Positions 47,270 to 55,372 of a stretch of 64,000 bases of DNA are shown in pieces (within the stretch, counting starts at the first letter, position 1; each line of letters opens with the position of its first letter). The stretch comes from Mucilaginibacter corticis. Lineage in GTDB: Bacteria > Bacteroidota > Bacteroidia > Sphingobacteriales > Sphingobacteriaceae. Where the stretch lies: assembly GCF_007558865.1 (NCBI RefSeq), contig NZ_VLPK01000001.1:434001-498000 (forward strand). The letters are read 5' to 3'. The notes below the pieces were generated by a model. That model worked only from the letters and a program-made list of their open reading frames with translations, did not search any database and was not told where the DNA came from. Position numbers and translations under genes: made by a program.

Positions 47270-47701
47270 TTAACCGTTTTTAATGGTCAAGCCTTCATGT
47301 GCAACTTCAAGCGTTTCAATAGCAGCCTCGTTAGCATCTGATTTCAGATCAGCTGACTGAATCTTAACCGGGAACGCGTTTTTAACGGACCAGGTTACTA
47401 CCGGCTGGTGCTCTTCGTTAAGCAAGTTGATAGTCAAATCGCGACGCTCTATGGTGCTTAGCTTAACCGTATTCATCCAGTCGTAAAACTCGTTGTCGTT
47501 TGCAAATGTTCCGCGCTTAAGCGTGATGTTACCATATTTGCGCATACCGGGCATTTTAACTTTATTATACTCTTTGCTACTGCCTTCGCGGTACTCGATC
47601 ACTTCGGTTTCGATCTGTAATCCGGTTACTTCCGTAAAACCGATACGTGTGCCACCCCAGTCAACCTGGAAATGGAATTTGGGTAGAGGATAATTTGCCA
47701 T
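47270..47701 (-). CDS. Inner tube protein 1, main tube subunit (Afp1-like, gp19 family)
   Basis: 143 aa. gp19/Hcp-like subunit: PKFHFQVDWGGTRIGFTEVT, GLQIETEVIEYREGSSKEYN and ITLKRGTFANDNEFYDWMNT. It should stack as hexamers to form the conduit. It is the most phage-tube-like of the two tube proteins and lies next to the sheath genes. Confidence 0.9.
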   Translation of the reverse strand: MANYPLPKFHFQVDWGGTRIGFTEVTGLQIETEVIEYREGSSKEYNKVKMPGMRKYGNITLKRGTFANDNEFYDWMNTVKLSTIERRDLTINLLNEEHQPVVTWSVKNAFPVKIQSADLKSDANEAAIETLEVAHEGLTIKNG

Positions 47702-47734
47702 TGTTTTATTTTAAATTATAAAAGGTTCAATTAA

Positions 47735-49726
47735 TTAACTTTCCTGCATTTTGTGACTAAAGCGCAGTATGATAAACTCGGCAGGCCTTACTACAGCCAT
47801 ACCAATTTCTACTATCATGCGGCCTTCCAGAATATCTGTGCTGGTCATGGTTTCATTAAGGCCTACGTTTACAAAAAACGCGTCTTCGGGTTTAGCGCCC
47901 TGTAATGCCCCGGCACGCCACTGCAGGATCAAAAAGTTCTGCACCATCATTTTAAGCTTGGTCCACGTATTGGCATCATTGTTTTCAAACACAAACGGGA
48001 AGGTTGCCTTCTTTACCGATTCTTCAACCATAATAAAAAAACGCCTTACCGGAATATAGCGCCATTCGTTATCATTACCGGCCAACGTACGTGCGCCCCA
48101 AACCAGTGTGCCTTTACCTGTAAATGCCCTGATAGCATTAACAGATTTGCCCGTTGGGGTAACATTCATATCATCCTGGTCGCTGTTATCAATTTTTACG
48201 GCCGGGCCTATCACATTATTCAGGCTTACATTGGCAGGGGCTTTCCAAACGCCGCGAGCGTTATCAACCGCGGCATATACACCTGCTATCGCGCCTGACG
48301 GCGGGATAGTGCGCATTTTAAGTATTGCGGCCGAGTCAACATTGCCAAAAAAGGTATTGCCGGCAAATAATGCCTGCTCTGCCTGACTTTCGTAAAACAG
48401 CACGCTGTTCAATATCGAGCCAAAGTATGACAGTAGCGTTGTAAGCGTTGCCTGTACGGCAAAAATGGCTTCAAGTGCCCCGGTATGATCATTTGAAAAT
48501 ACACCCGCATTTACCACTACATCTGCATAGGCTTCTTTGTTAAGCCAATCGGTACCGTCTAAGGCCGCATATATGGCGCTTGGGTCGCGGGCGCCCATCA
48601 GCGTTATCAGGTCGGCATTTTTTTCAAGGCCCACCAGGTCAACAATAGCGTTGGTAAGCTTGGTATCTGCCTTTGCCCGTTTTATATCAACATTTAAGGG
48701 CGATGTAGCTACAAGCGAGGTTTCCAGTTTCTGAAAAGAATTGGCCATTGCCGCCAATAAATTCATGTAATTAGTTAGCTGTGCTTCTACATTAACATCT
48801 TTGGCTACATCTGTGGCGTAGGTGGTCAGGTAATTACTGATCTCTGCCGTGCCGTTCAATCGCAATAAATTCTGATCTGCTGTCGCGCTAAAAATTTCTG
48901 ATAGAACCAGGTTGGTGTCTGTAATATTGCCTTGCAGGGTGGTAACCAACGCGGCTTCTGTGCTGTTTTTAGAAAACGTTGTATAGTCATTAATGGCCAC
49001 TGCGGGGCTGCTGTTATCCTGGAATGCCAGTTGCCTGAAATCAACATTGATGGTATAACTGGTTACTATCCATGGATAATAAGCAGCGCCATAATTCAGG
49101 CTGTTTATGCCTGTGGCATTGCGGAAATTATCTATCGGGTTTAAGCTTGGACTTGAACCCAGATCACCCTGCAACACATCAAATATGGAAAACCTGTCCT
49201 GCATTTTAGCGCACAGCGCCAGCGCCTGGTTTTGCAACTGGCTAAAGTTAACCAGGTCAGGCGCGTTGGTTGCGTCAACAAGCTCAACGGCATCCGGAAA
49301 CAAGATAAGTGTTGGCTCATCGTAAGCGCTCAATGATGCGATGCCGTCCGATATCGGCTGGAATGTTATAGCATCTGTATATGATCCTACAGAAACGATA
49401 TAGCATGGACCACCGCCATTATCAAAGTACTGCATTAATGATGTATGCAGCAGAAACCGTTTATCCGGCTTTATATCCAGGATATGGTTTGAAACCGGGT
49501 TTATGGTTACAGTAAAACTTTTCTGAACATATTCTACCCCGAAAAGGCTCTCAAACTCTAATAATGAGGTTATGCGGGTTGGTATGTCGGATAATGATTT
49601 ACCATCGGTCGTTAAGGCAAATTGCGTATACCCTATAAACGCCGGTATAGCAGTTTCTACTTCGGCTACAGATGGCGGGAAAAGTGCTATTTCCTGCACA
49701 TATACTCCGGGTGTTTTATAAGCCAT
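47735..49726 (-). CDS. Contractile sheath protein with insertion domain (sheath 2)
   Basis: 663 aa. N-terminal YKTPGVYVQEIALFPPSVAE and the C-terminal RPAEFIILRFSHKM are the sheath handshake regions. The last 189 residues are nearly the same as in sheath 1. Between the shared YYPW (217-219) and PPSGAIAG (from 475) lie 255 residues, against about 64 in sheath 1, so there is a roughly 190-residue, Ala/Thr/Leu-rich insertion that should project from the particle surface. Eleven bases separate it from sheath 1. Confidence 0.9.
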   Translation of the reverse strand: MAYKTPGVYVQEIALFPPSVAEVETAIPAFIGYTQFALTTDGKSLSDIPTRITSLLEFESLFGVEYVQKSFTVTINPVSNHILDIKPDKRFLLHTSLMQYFDNGGGPCYIVSVGSYTDAITFQPISDGIASLSAYDEPTLILFPDAVELVDATNAPDLVNFSQLQNQALALCAKMQDRFSIFDVLQGDLGSSPSLNPIDNFRNATGINSLNYGAAYYPWIVTSYTINVDFRQLAFQDNSSPAVAINDYTTFSKNSTEAALVTTLQGNITDTNLVLSEIFSATADQNLLRLNGTAEISNYLTTYATDVAKDVNVEAQLTNYMNLLAAMANSFQKLETSLVATSPLNVDIKRAKADTKLTNAIVDLVGLEKNADLITLMGARDPSAIYAALDGTDWLNKEAYADVVVNAGVFSNDHTGALEAIFAVQATLTTLLSYFGSILNSVLFYESQAEQALFAGNTFFGNVDSAAILKMRTIPPSGAIAGVYAAVDNARGVWKAPANVSLNNVIGPAVKIDNSDQDDMNVTPTGKSVNAIRAFTGKGTLVWGARTLAGNDNEWRYIPVRRFFIMVEESVKKATFPFVFENNDANTWTKLKMMVQNFLILQWRAGALQGAKPEDAFFVNVGLNETMTSTDILEGRMIVEIGMAVVRPAEFIILRFSHKMQES

Positions 49727-49737
49727 GATCAGTATTT

Positions 49738-51186
49738 TTAAGATTGAACCATTTTATGACTAAACCGCAGGATGATAAACTCGGCCGGCCTTACTACGGC
49801 CATACCTACTTCTACTATCATCCGTCCTTCCAGGATATCCAGTGACGTCATCGTAGTACCTAAACCGACATTTACGAAAAACGCATCTTCGGGTTTAGCA
49901 CCTTGTAAGGCGCCCGCGCGCCATTGCAGCGTCAGGAAGTTGGAGATCATACCGCCAACCTTCGACCAGGTAGTGCCATCATTCGGTTCAAATACGAAAG
50001 GCTGGGTTGAGTTTTTAACTGATTCTTCAACCATATTAAAGAAGCGCCTAACCGATATGTATTTCCATTCGTTATCATTACCTGCCAATGTACGCGCGCC
50101 CCAAACCAGCACGCCTTTACCCGAAAATGCCCTGATGGCATTTACTGATTTACCGGTGCTGGTAACGTTCATATCTTCCTGGTCGCTGTCATCTATTTTA
50201 ACCATTGGTGCCGATACCATATCAAGGCTCACATTTGCAGGCGCTTTCCAAACGCCGCGTGTGCTATCAACCCAGGCATATACCCCTGCTATAGCCGATG
50301 CCGGCGGCAAAATAACAGCAAACTGATTGATCTGCTGTTTAATGGTATTATACAGGTCGCTGTTAAGATGATACAATGATTTGCCGGTGTTATTATCATC
50401 ACGCAATACTGTTGCGGCGGGAAAATCAGTATTTGTTACCCCGGTACCCTGAGCCACGCCTTGCTTACTTTCGTCCAGGTAATAAGTAAGCGTGGTTTGC
50501 AGCCATGGATAATAAGCGGCACCATAACTCAGGTTATTTACACCAATGGCCGTTCTGAAAGCATCTGCTAAAGTTGCAAAATCACTTTTGCCTTTATTGG
50601 CCGGTGCTATGTATGGGTCAATCAGTACTACCCTGTCCTGTAAAAAAGCGGCCTGGCTAAGCGCATCGGTGTATAAACCATAGTATTGGCTGGCATCGGT
50701 CAGATTTACCGCGTCGGTATATAACAAAATGGTAGGCTCATCCTCCTTTTGCACAGCTACTAAAGCATCGTGCAATTTGTCATTGGCCGGAGTAACTGCC
50801 GATCCGGTTTGCCCTGCCGACGAAACGTAGCACGGGCCGCCGCCGTTGGCAAAATATAGCTGCAGGCAATAATACATCCTGAATTTCAGGCTGGCATACG
50901 GGTCGGTAAGAGCGGTATCCAATGAAAACGTAGATCCGCTTTTGTTGATCTTGATTCCGGTACTGCCGGTGGTAATAAAGGTGGTATTCTCGGCAAAACC
51001 AAAGATCTGTTCATACTCTTTTAACGACTTGATCCTGGTGGGATTGTTTAACAATGACACACCGTTATAGGATATGTTTTGCGTATAACCAATAAATGCG
51101 GGTATAGCCGTTTCAACTTCGGCCACCGATGGAGGTAGGAGTGAAATCTCTTCCACATAAACACCTGGAGTTTTGTATGTTGCCAT
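49738..51186 (-). CDS. Contractile sheath protein (sheath 1)
   Basis: 482 aa. Tail sheath fold: N-terminal YKTPGVYVEEISLLPPSVAE, core GPCYVSS and a C-terminal half (GVYAWVDSTRGVWKAPANVS, WGARTLAGNDNEWKYISVRR, LQWRAGALQGAKPEDAFFVN) typical of Afp/PVC sheaths. It is probably the main sheath subunit. Afp has three sheath paralogues; here there are two. Confidence 0.92.
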   Translation of the reverse strand: MATYKTPGVYVEEISLLPPSVAEVETAIPAFIGYTQNISYNGVSLLNNPTRIKSLKEYEQIFGFAENTTFITTGSTGIKINKSGSTFSLDTALTDPYASLKFRMYYCLQLYFANGGGPCYVSSAGQTGSAVTPANDKLHDALVAVQKEDEPTILLYTDAVNLTDASQYYGLYTDALSQAAFLQDRVVLIDPYIAPANKGKSDFATLADAFRTAIGVNNLSYGAAYYPWLQTTLTYYLDESKQGVAQGTGVTNTDFPAATVLRDDNNTGKSLYHLNSDLYNTIKQQINQFAVILPPASAIAGVYAWVDSTRGVWKAPANVSLDMVSAPMVKIDDSDQEDMNVTSTGKSVNAIRAFSGKGVLVWGARTLAGNDNEWKYISVRRFFNMVEESVKNSTQPFVFEPNDGTTWSKVGGMISNFLTLQWRAGALQGAKPEDAFFVNVGLGTTMTSLDILEGRMIVEVGMAVVRPAEFIILRFSHKMVQS

Positions 51187-51202
51187 TTTGTTTTACTTAT
51201 TG

Positions 51203-52387
51203 TTACATATATATTTCTGAAAAAATCTGGTTTGTTTCGGGTTTTATCATTGCCGCCGATGGGTTTGGCAGGTCATCCGTAGTATTATTGCCGCTTCCAT
51301 CCTGTACCTGCACTGATATAAACCCCTGCCGCGTAAGCGGCAAAGAATTAGCACTGACAGATGCCGCGCCAAACGATCTGCCGATGTATCGCCAAAAAGT
51401 GGCCCGGTTTTTAAACCGCAGGCTAAACACCGGCGACACCAGTGAACCATCGGGGCTTATTAAATTATAAGCTGTATTGCCGGTTGTGGTAACGATATCA
51501 ATAATCGCCCATGCTGACGAGTTTTGCGAATAATAAAAGGCGAAATCGTCTTTATAACTATTATCGGCTGTGGCTACGTGAGCGTAATACAAACCTTCGG
51601 GCAAAGCGCCAAGGTCGGCTTTTAGCTGGTTGAACTCACCTGTTTCTATTACCGTAACTAGATTGCTTATGGTATTACCAAACCGGTCTTTTATAGTTAG
51701 CACAGGTAATTTATCTGCAACCGTTACCTGGTAATTAAAGATCCGCCCCATACGGCGTATCATGTCCGGAGCACCTGCGTATAGTAATGGCTTTTTATTT
51801 ACCAATGGGTCTGTTATCCAGTTACCGGTATTGTCAAGAGCAGGGTCAACGCTGTTCTTTTTCTGCGCGATATATAATTTTGTTGGGGTCGGCTGTTTAT
51901 CAACCAGCATATCGCCGGGATAATAATCTGTGCTGCCTGCATAAACAGCCGGCGTAGCGGTTATAAACGGAAAGATCCGTTTAGAAAATGCCGTATCATT
52001 GGTAAAATAATATACCATGCCGATGGGCAGTTGCAAAGGCAAAGCGCTGTAGTTGGCAAAAAGGCCGTCAAGCACAGTAATGTAAAAGCTGAAAACAGTG
52101 GTATCGTCCGGTTTTATTTCAGGCAGGTTAAGCGGGCCGCTTTGTGTGTAACGCATCCCGGCTATTAACCCGGTTGATGTTGCTTTGCAAACCGCATGGT
52201 AATTGGCGAATATGTTACTTGTTAAAGCAGATGGAGTTATGCTAAAAAAATCAGAAACGTCATATTTGTTTTGCAACGCAAACTGCGCGTCAGCGCCAAG
52301 CGTATCAAACAATTGCGCACCGTCATCAAGATGGTAATGATGACGGATACTGATCTCGAATAAGGTTTCGTAACTTAGTTTTAGCAT
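51203..52387 (-). CDS. Unknown eCIS protein between cap and sheath genes (candidate cap adaptor)
   Basis: 394 aa. No signal peptide. N-terminal YETLFEISIRHHYHLDDGAQ, a beta-rich centre, and a C-terminal domain (SLRFKNRATFWRYIGRSFGA). I recognise no named family. Its conserved place between a cap gene and the sheath genes recalls the cap-adaptor component of Bacteroidota eCIS such as AlgoCIS; this is inference from position only. It could be structural or an effector. Confidence 0.6.
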   Translation of the reverse strand: MLKLSYETLFEISIRHHYHLDDGAQLFDTLGADAQFALQNKYDVSDFFSITPSALTSNIFANYHAVCKATSTGLIAGMRYTQSGPLNLPEIKPDDTTVFSFYITVLDGLFANYSALPLQLPIGMVYYFTNDTAFSKRIFPFITATPAVYAGSTDYYPGDMLVDKQPTPTKLYIAQKKNSVDPALDNTGNWITDPLVNKKPLLYAGAPDMIRRMGRIFNYQVTVADKLPVLTIKDRFGNTISNLVTVIETGEFNQLKADLGALPEGLYYAHVATADNSYKDDFAFYYSQNSSAWAIIDIVTTTGNTAYNLISPDGSLVSPVFSLRFKNRATFWRYIGRSFGAASVSANSLPLTRQGFISVQVQDGSGNNTTDDLPNPSAAMIKPETNQIFSEIYM

Positions 52388-52428
52388 TATCGGGTTTATT
52401 ATTTTATAATTATCACCCGCACTTATCT

Positions 52429-53013
52429 CTAACTTAACTTTTCACTCAATTCTATCTGTTTAATAACTCCACGGCTCTCTGTCACATTATCTCTTAAAAT
52501 TTCAACCAGCCTTACGCGGTACAATACGTAAGGAAATTGCTTGCCGCCCAATGTGCTCCACAGGTAATTTGCCTGCTCAAACGTAGGCGAATAAATATCC
52601 AAGATCAGCCTGAAATCCTTCAGGCTGGTTTTTGTCTGCGGGCTATTTTGCTTTGTAAAAGTGTTCTTCCCCTGAAAAAATTCAACTATCCATGACAGGT
52701 ATATCAGCGACTTATCGTAGTTGCTTTGGTTACACGCTGAAAAAAGCACATATAGGTTTAAATTTAAGGGCGCGTTGCGGTAATTGATGTTATCGCCCTC
52801 GCGCACATAATTGGGATTATTCTTTAAGGTAAACTCTTCGGATATGTTTACCAGGGTAACCAAAATATTATCAAGGTTCTTTATTTCTTCGTCTGTAAGG
52901 TGCGCTATATTTCTAAGCTGCGTAAAAGTTGACGCTAACGAACCATTACCTTCTATAGTTTTAAGATAGTTATTAAGCTGCTCGGCTAAAAAGCTGATCG
53001 ACTGGTATATCAT
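52429..53013 (-). CDS. Pvc16/DUF4255 family tail terminator cap protein (Afp16-like)
   Basis: 194 aa. The DUF4255 (Pvc16 N-terminal) fold is indicated by LAEQLNNYLK, VTLVNISEEFTLKNNPN, NAPLNLNLYVLFSACN and the LRLILDIYSP-type strand late in the protein. This protein caps the distal end of tube and sheath and ends polymerisation. It is the first gene of the cluster, starting 655 bases from the divergent regulator gene; the eCIS promoter must lie upstream of 53013. Confidence 0.88.
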   Translation of the reverse strand: MIYQSISFLAEQLNNYLKTIEGNGSLASTFTQLRNIAHLTDEEIKNLDNILVTLVNISEEFTLKNNPNYVREGDNINYRNAPLNLNLYVLFSACNQSNYDKSLIYLSWIVEFFQGKNTFTKQNSPQTKTSLKDFRLILDIYSPTFEQANYLWSTLGGKQFPYVLYRVRLVEILRDNVTESRGVIKQIELSEKLS

Positions 53014-53668
53014 GATAAAACTTTTAGGTGTAAAGGTTTAACTATGCGTTAAGAATACAACTAAATTACAATCAGAACAGTAAAATGCAAGCAATTAAAT
53101 CAAAATATTTTTATTGAATAATACTATCATAAAGGCGGTTTTTATACCGATTTTGAGAAAAGTATAATTTTGGCATTGCAATAAGATCCTATTATTCTGC
53201 CTAAAAAACGCCAACTATTTAATTAGGTTAAAAGAAAGCGAGTTATCAATCAGTAAAACATATTAAAAAGCTAATAATGTATAAGTTACAACATATATCA
53301 AAATTCATTTTATGCGTAATCTAAGCTTATAAAAAGTCGTATTACACTTAAAAACGAGCCGTAAAAATACCCATCAAATTAAATGGCTAAACAGCTAATA
53401 TTATCATATATGATTTTAGGATTAACAAATAATAAATGCATCATTAATATATAATATATTTTTAACTGTAAGTTTACCTGCATCTCACCAAGAAACATGA
53501 TCACAGCAAGCAAATCAATTACATTGTTTAATTTCAGATTGATAAAAAAGCCTATCATTTTGAAACTGTTGCAATATCACTTTGCCATGCGTATAAAATA
53601 AAACACCTCTATTACAGCAGTTTACACAAATCTTTTTATTAAGGCATTCTTTTGGATAATGGCCTTGC
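53014..53668. other. Long AT-rich intergenic region with divergent promoters
   Basis: No credible gene. It separates the eCIS operon (leftward) from the sigma54 regulator gene (rightward). It is visibly A+T rich compared with the flanking genes, with poly-A/T runs. I see no clear sigma54-type GG-N10-GC box and no long palindrome. A small minus-strand open frame at 53515-53706 overlaps the regulator start and is not credible. Confidence 0.6.
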
Positions 53669-55018
53669 ATGGAAACTAAAATACAACCATCTGCAAACGT
53701 GCTCATTATTGATGATGAGCAGGGGCTTGCAGGTTTAATAGCAAGAATATTAGAACTGGAAGGCTTTCATCTTTTTAAAAATTATACTGCGAGGGAAGGC
53801 TTAAAAACGTTAATGCTTGAAGATATACACGTTGTGATCAGCGACGTTAAGCTGCCTGACATAAACGGCGTAGAATTGGTTAAGCTGATCAAAGAAAAAA
53901 AGCCTTATATCGAGATCATTAACCTTACCGCGCACGGCACCATTGCCGATGGGGTGCAATCTATCAAAAACGGCGGCTTCGACTATATAACCAAAGGGGA
54001 TGATAATGATAAAATCATCCCTTTAGTATTTAAAGCTGCAGAGAAAGCGCAATTGCAATTAAGGGTATTTAACCTTGAAACCCGTATAACGGGCAAATAC
54101 AGTTTTGATCATATCCTTGGCCGGTCAAGGGCGATAACAGAGGCCATTGATATCGCCAAAAAAGTAGCGCCTACTGATACCACGGTATTGCTGCTTGGTG
54201 AAACAGGGACCGGTAAAGAAGTATTTGCCGAATCGATCCATTATGAAAGCACCCGGAAATTACAGCCATTTGTAGCGGTTAATTGCAGCAGTTTTCCCTC
54301 TGAATTATTAGAGAGCGAGTTATTTGGCTACAAGGCCGGCTCATTTACCGGGGCATTGAAAGATAAAAAAGGCCTGTTTGAAGAAGCCAATAACGGCACT
54401 ATATTTTTAGATGAGGTTGGCGAAATGAGCCTGGAACTACAGGCCAAGCTATTGCGGGTGTTAGAGAGCCGTACCTTTATTAAAATAGGCGACACACAAA
54501 CTACCAAAGTAAATATCCGCATACTGGCAGCCACCAACCGCGATCCGCAAAAAGAAGCCGAGGCCGGAAATTTCAGGCTGGATCTGTTTTATCGCCTATC
54601 CGTATTTACTGTTACCCTGCCCTCATTAAATGAGCGTAAGGCAGATATTGAGTTGATAGCCAAACATTACCTTAAACAATTTGCCGATAAAGTAAATAAG
54701 CGAATTGAGCGGATGAGTGATGAGTTTATCCATGTACTTACCCAGCACCAATGGAAAGGCAATGTGCGTGAGCTTAAAAATGTGATAGAGCGTGTAGTGA
54801 TCCTCGCAGAAAAAGGGGTAATTGGTGTCGACCTATTACCTATTGAATTTAGAACAGTTCATGTTGACGCTGATGCGCTTGATCTGGAATCGATAGAAAA
54901 GCAACACATCTATAAAGTACTGAACCATACCCACGGCAACAAAACAGAAGCCGCGCGCTTGCTAAACATTGGCTTGACCACCCTGTACCGCAAGCTTGAA
55001 CATTATACCATTGCATAA
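53669..55018 (+). CDS. Sigma54-dependent response regulator (NtrC family), probable kdp regulator
   Basis: 449 aa. Receiver domain at about 8-125 with phospho-acceptor Asp59 (VVISDVKLPD). AAA+ domain with Walker A GETGTGKE at 177-184, the sigma54 contact loop GSFTGA at 224-229, and a C-terminal Fis-type helix-turn-helix (NKTEAARLLNIGLTTLYRKL). It activates promoters that need RpoN. It takes the place of the OmpR-type KdpE normally found with kdpD. The kinase partner is probably the one encoded at 61133. The eCIS operon starts from the same intergenic region, so cross-regulation is possible but unproven. Confidence 0.92.
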   Translation: METKIQPSANVLIIDDEQGLAGLIARILELEGFHLFKNYTAREGLKTLMLEDIHVVISDVKLPDINGVELVKLIKEKKPYIEIINLTAHGTIADGVQSIKNGGFDYITKGDDNDKIIPLVFKAAEKAQLQLRVFNLETRITGKYSFDHILGRSRAITEAIDIAKKVAPTDTTVLLLGETGTGKEVFAESIHYESTRKLQPFVAVNCSSFPSELLESELFGYKAGSFTGALKDKKGLFEEANNGTIFLDEVGEMSLELQAKLLRVLESRTFIKIGDTQTTKVNIRILAATNRDPQKEAEAGNFRLDLFYRLSVFTVTLPSLNERKADIELIAKHYLKQFADKVNKRIERMSDEFIHVLTQHQWKGNVRELKNVIERVVILAEKGVIGVDLLPIEFRTVHVDADALDLESIEKQHIYKVLNHTHGNKTEAARLLNIGLTTLYRKLEHYTIA

Positions 55019-55042
55019 CAACCATCCATTATGATAAAAAGA

Positions 55043-55068
55043 CCCTTCCATTTTGGTAGGTTTTTTTT
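55043..55068 (+). terminator. Possible weak terminator after the response regulator
   Basis: CCTTCC (44-49 of 55000) can pair with GGTAGG with one mismatch, followed by T8 (55061-55068). The stem is short, so this is a tentative call; it would separate the regulator from kdp. Confidence 0.4.
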
Positions 55069-55185
55069 GTTAGCGTTTTTTTTGGCACACGCAAATCAAT
55101 CACAAATAACTATAAATCAATTAATTATATACATGACAAAAGTAATGGCATCAACTTGGTTAACCCCTTAGAAAATTAAATTACT

Positions 55186-55278
55186 ATGGATCTTATACAA
55201 GTCGCACTTTATGTTTTAGCCTTTATTGTCACATTCTGGCTGTTCTTCAAATCTGTTAACTACTTCGAAAAAATTTAA
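55186..55278 (+). CDS. Ultra-small membrane protein upstream of KdpF-like
   Basis: 30 aa: MDLIQVALYVLAFIVTFWLF followed by FKSVNYFEKI. One membrane helix with a short charged tail. ATG start, TAA stop, 5 bases before the next start. It is of the size and kind of KdpF, but its tail lacks the LLKPExF motif. Too short for ordinary gene finders. It may be a second stabilising subunit of the Kdp pump. Confidence 0.6.
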   Translation: MDLIQVALYVLAFIVTFWLFFKSVNYFEKI

Positions 55279-55283
55279 TCATC

Positions 55284-55361
55284 ATGGTAGCACTATTCAT
55301 TGTTGCAGTGGCCGTGTTTATCTACATGGTATACGTACTGCTTAAACCCGAAAACTTTTAA
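55284..55361 (+). CDS. kdpF: KdpF-like small subunit of the K+-transporting ATPase
   Basis: 25 aa: one membrane helix then YVLLKPENF, the KdpF C-terminal signature. KdpF stabilises the KdpABC complex. It lies 11 bases before the kdpA start, the usual place. Confidence 0.8.
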   Translation: MVALFIVAVAVFIYMVYVLLKPENF

Positions 55362-55372
55362 TTACACAAACT

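Larger units (their letters stand above)
25183..53013 (-). other. Extracellular contractile injection system (eCIS) gene cluster
   Basis: Nineteen same-strand genes with gaps of at most 41 bases or with start/stop overlaps. The set covers cap, sheath, tube, adaptor, spike, tip, baseplate, tape measure and AAA+ ATPase, which is the Afp/PVC toolkit. Transcription runs leftward from the 53014-53668 intergenic region. DUF4157, DUF4255 and DUF5908 proteins are eCIS hallmarks. Phage head, integration and lysis genes are absent, as are the T6SS TssJLM proteins. Details are under the individual genes. Confidence 0.93.

Noticed and set aside
25183..53013. Prophage or T6SS
   Set aside because: No terminase, portal, capsid, integrase, lysis genes or attachment sites; no TssJLM membrane complex or ClpV. 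DUF4157, DUF4255 and DUF5908 point to an eCIS.
53515..53706. 63-aa minus-strand frame near the regulator start
   Set aside because: Overlaps the regulator start codon on the other strand, Cys-rich with no homology pattern, in an AT-rich intergenic region.
55145..55160. Possible sigma54 promoter ahead of kdp (TGGCATCAACTTGGT)
   Set aside because: The GG is right, but ten bases on it reads GT instead of GC and the TTG is offset; too weak to call, although an RpoN promoter is expected given the regulator.
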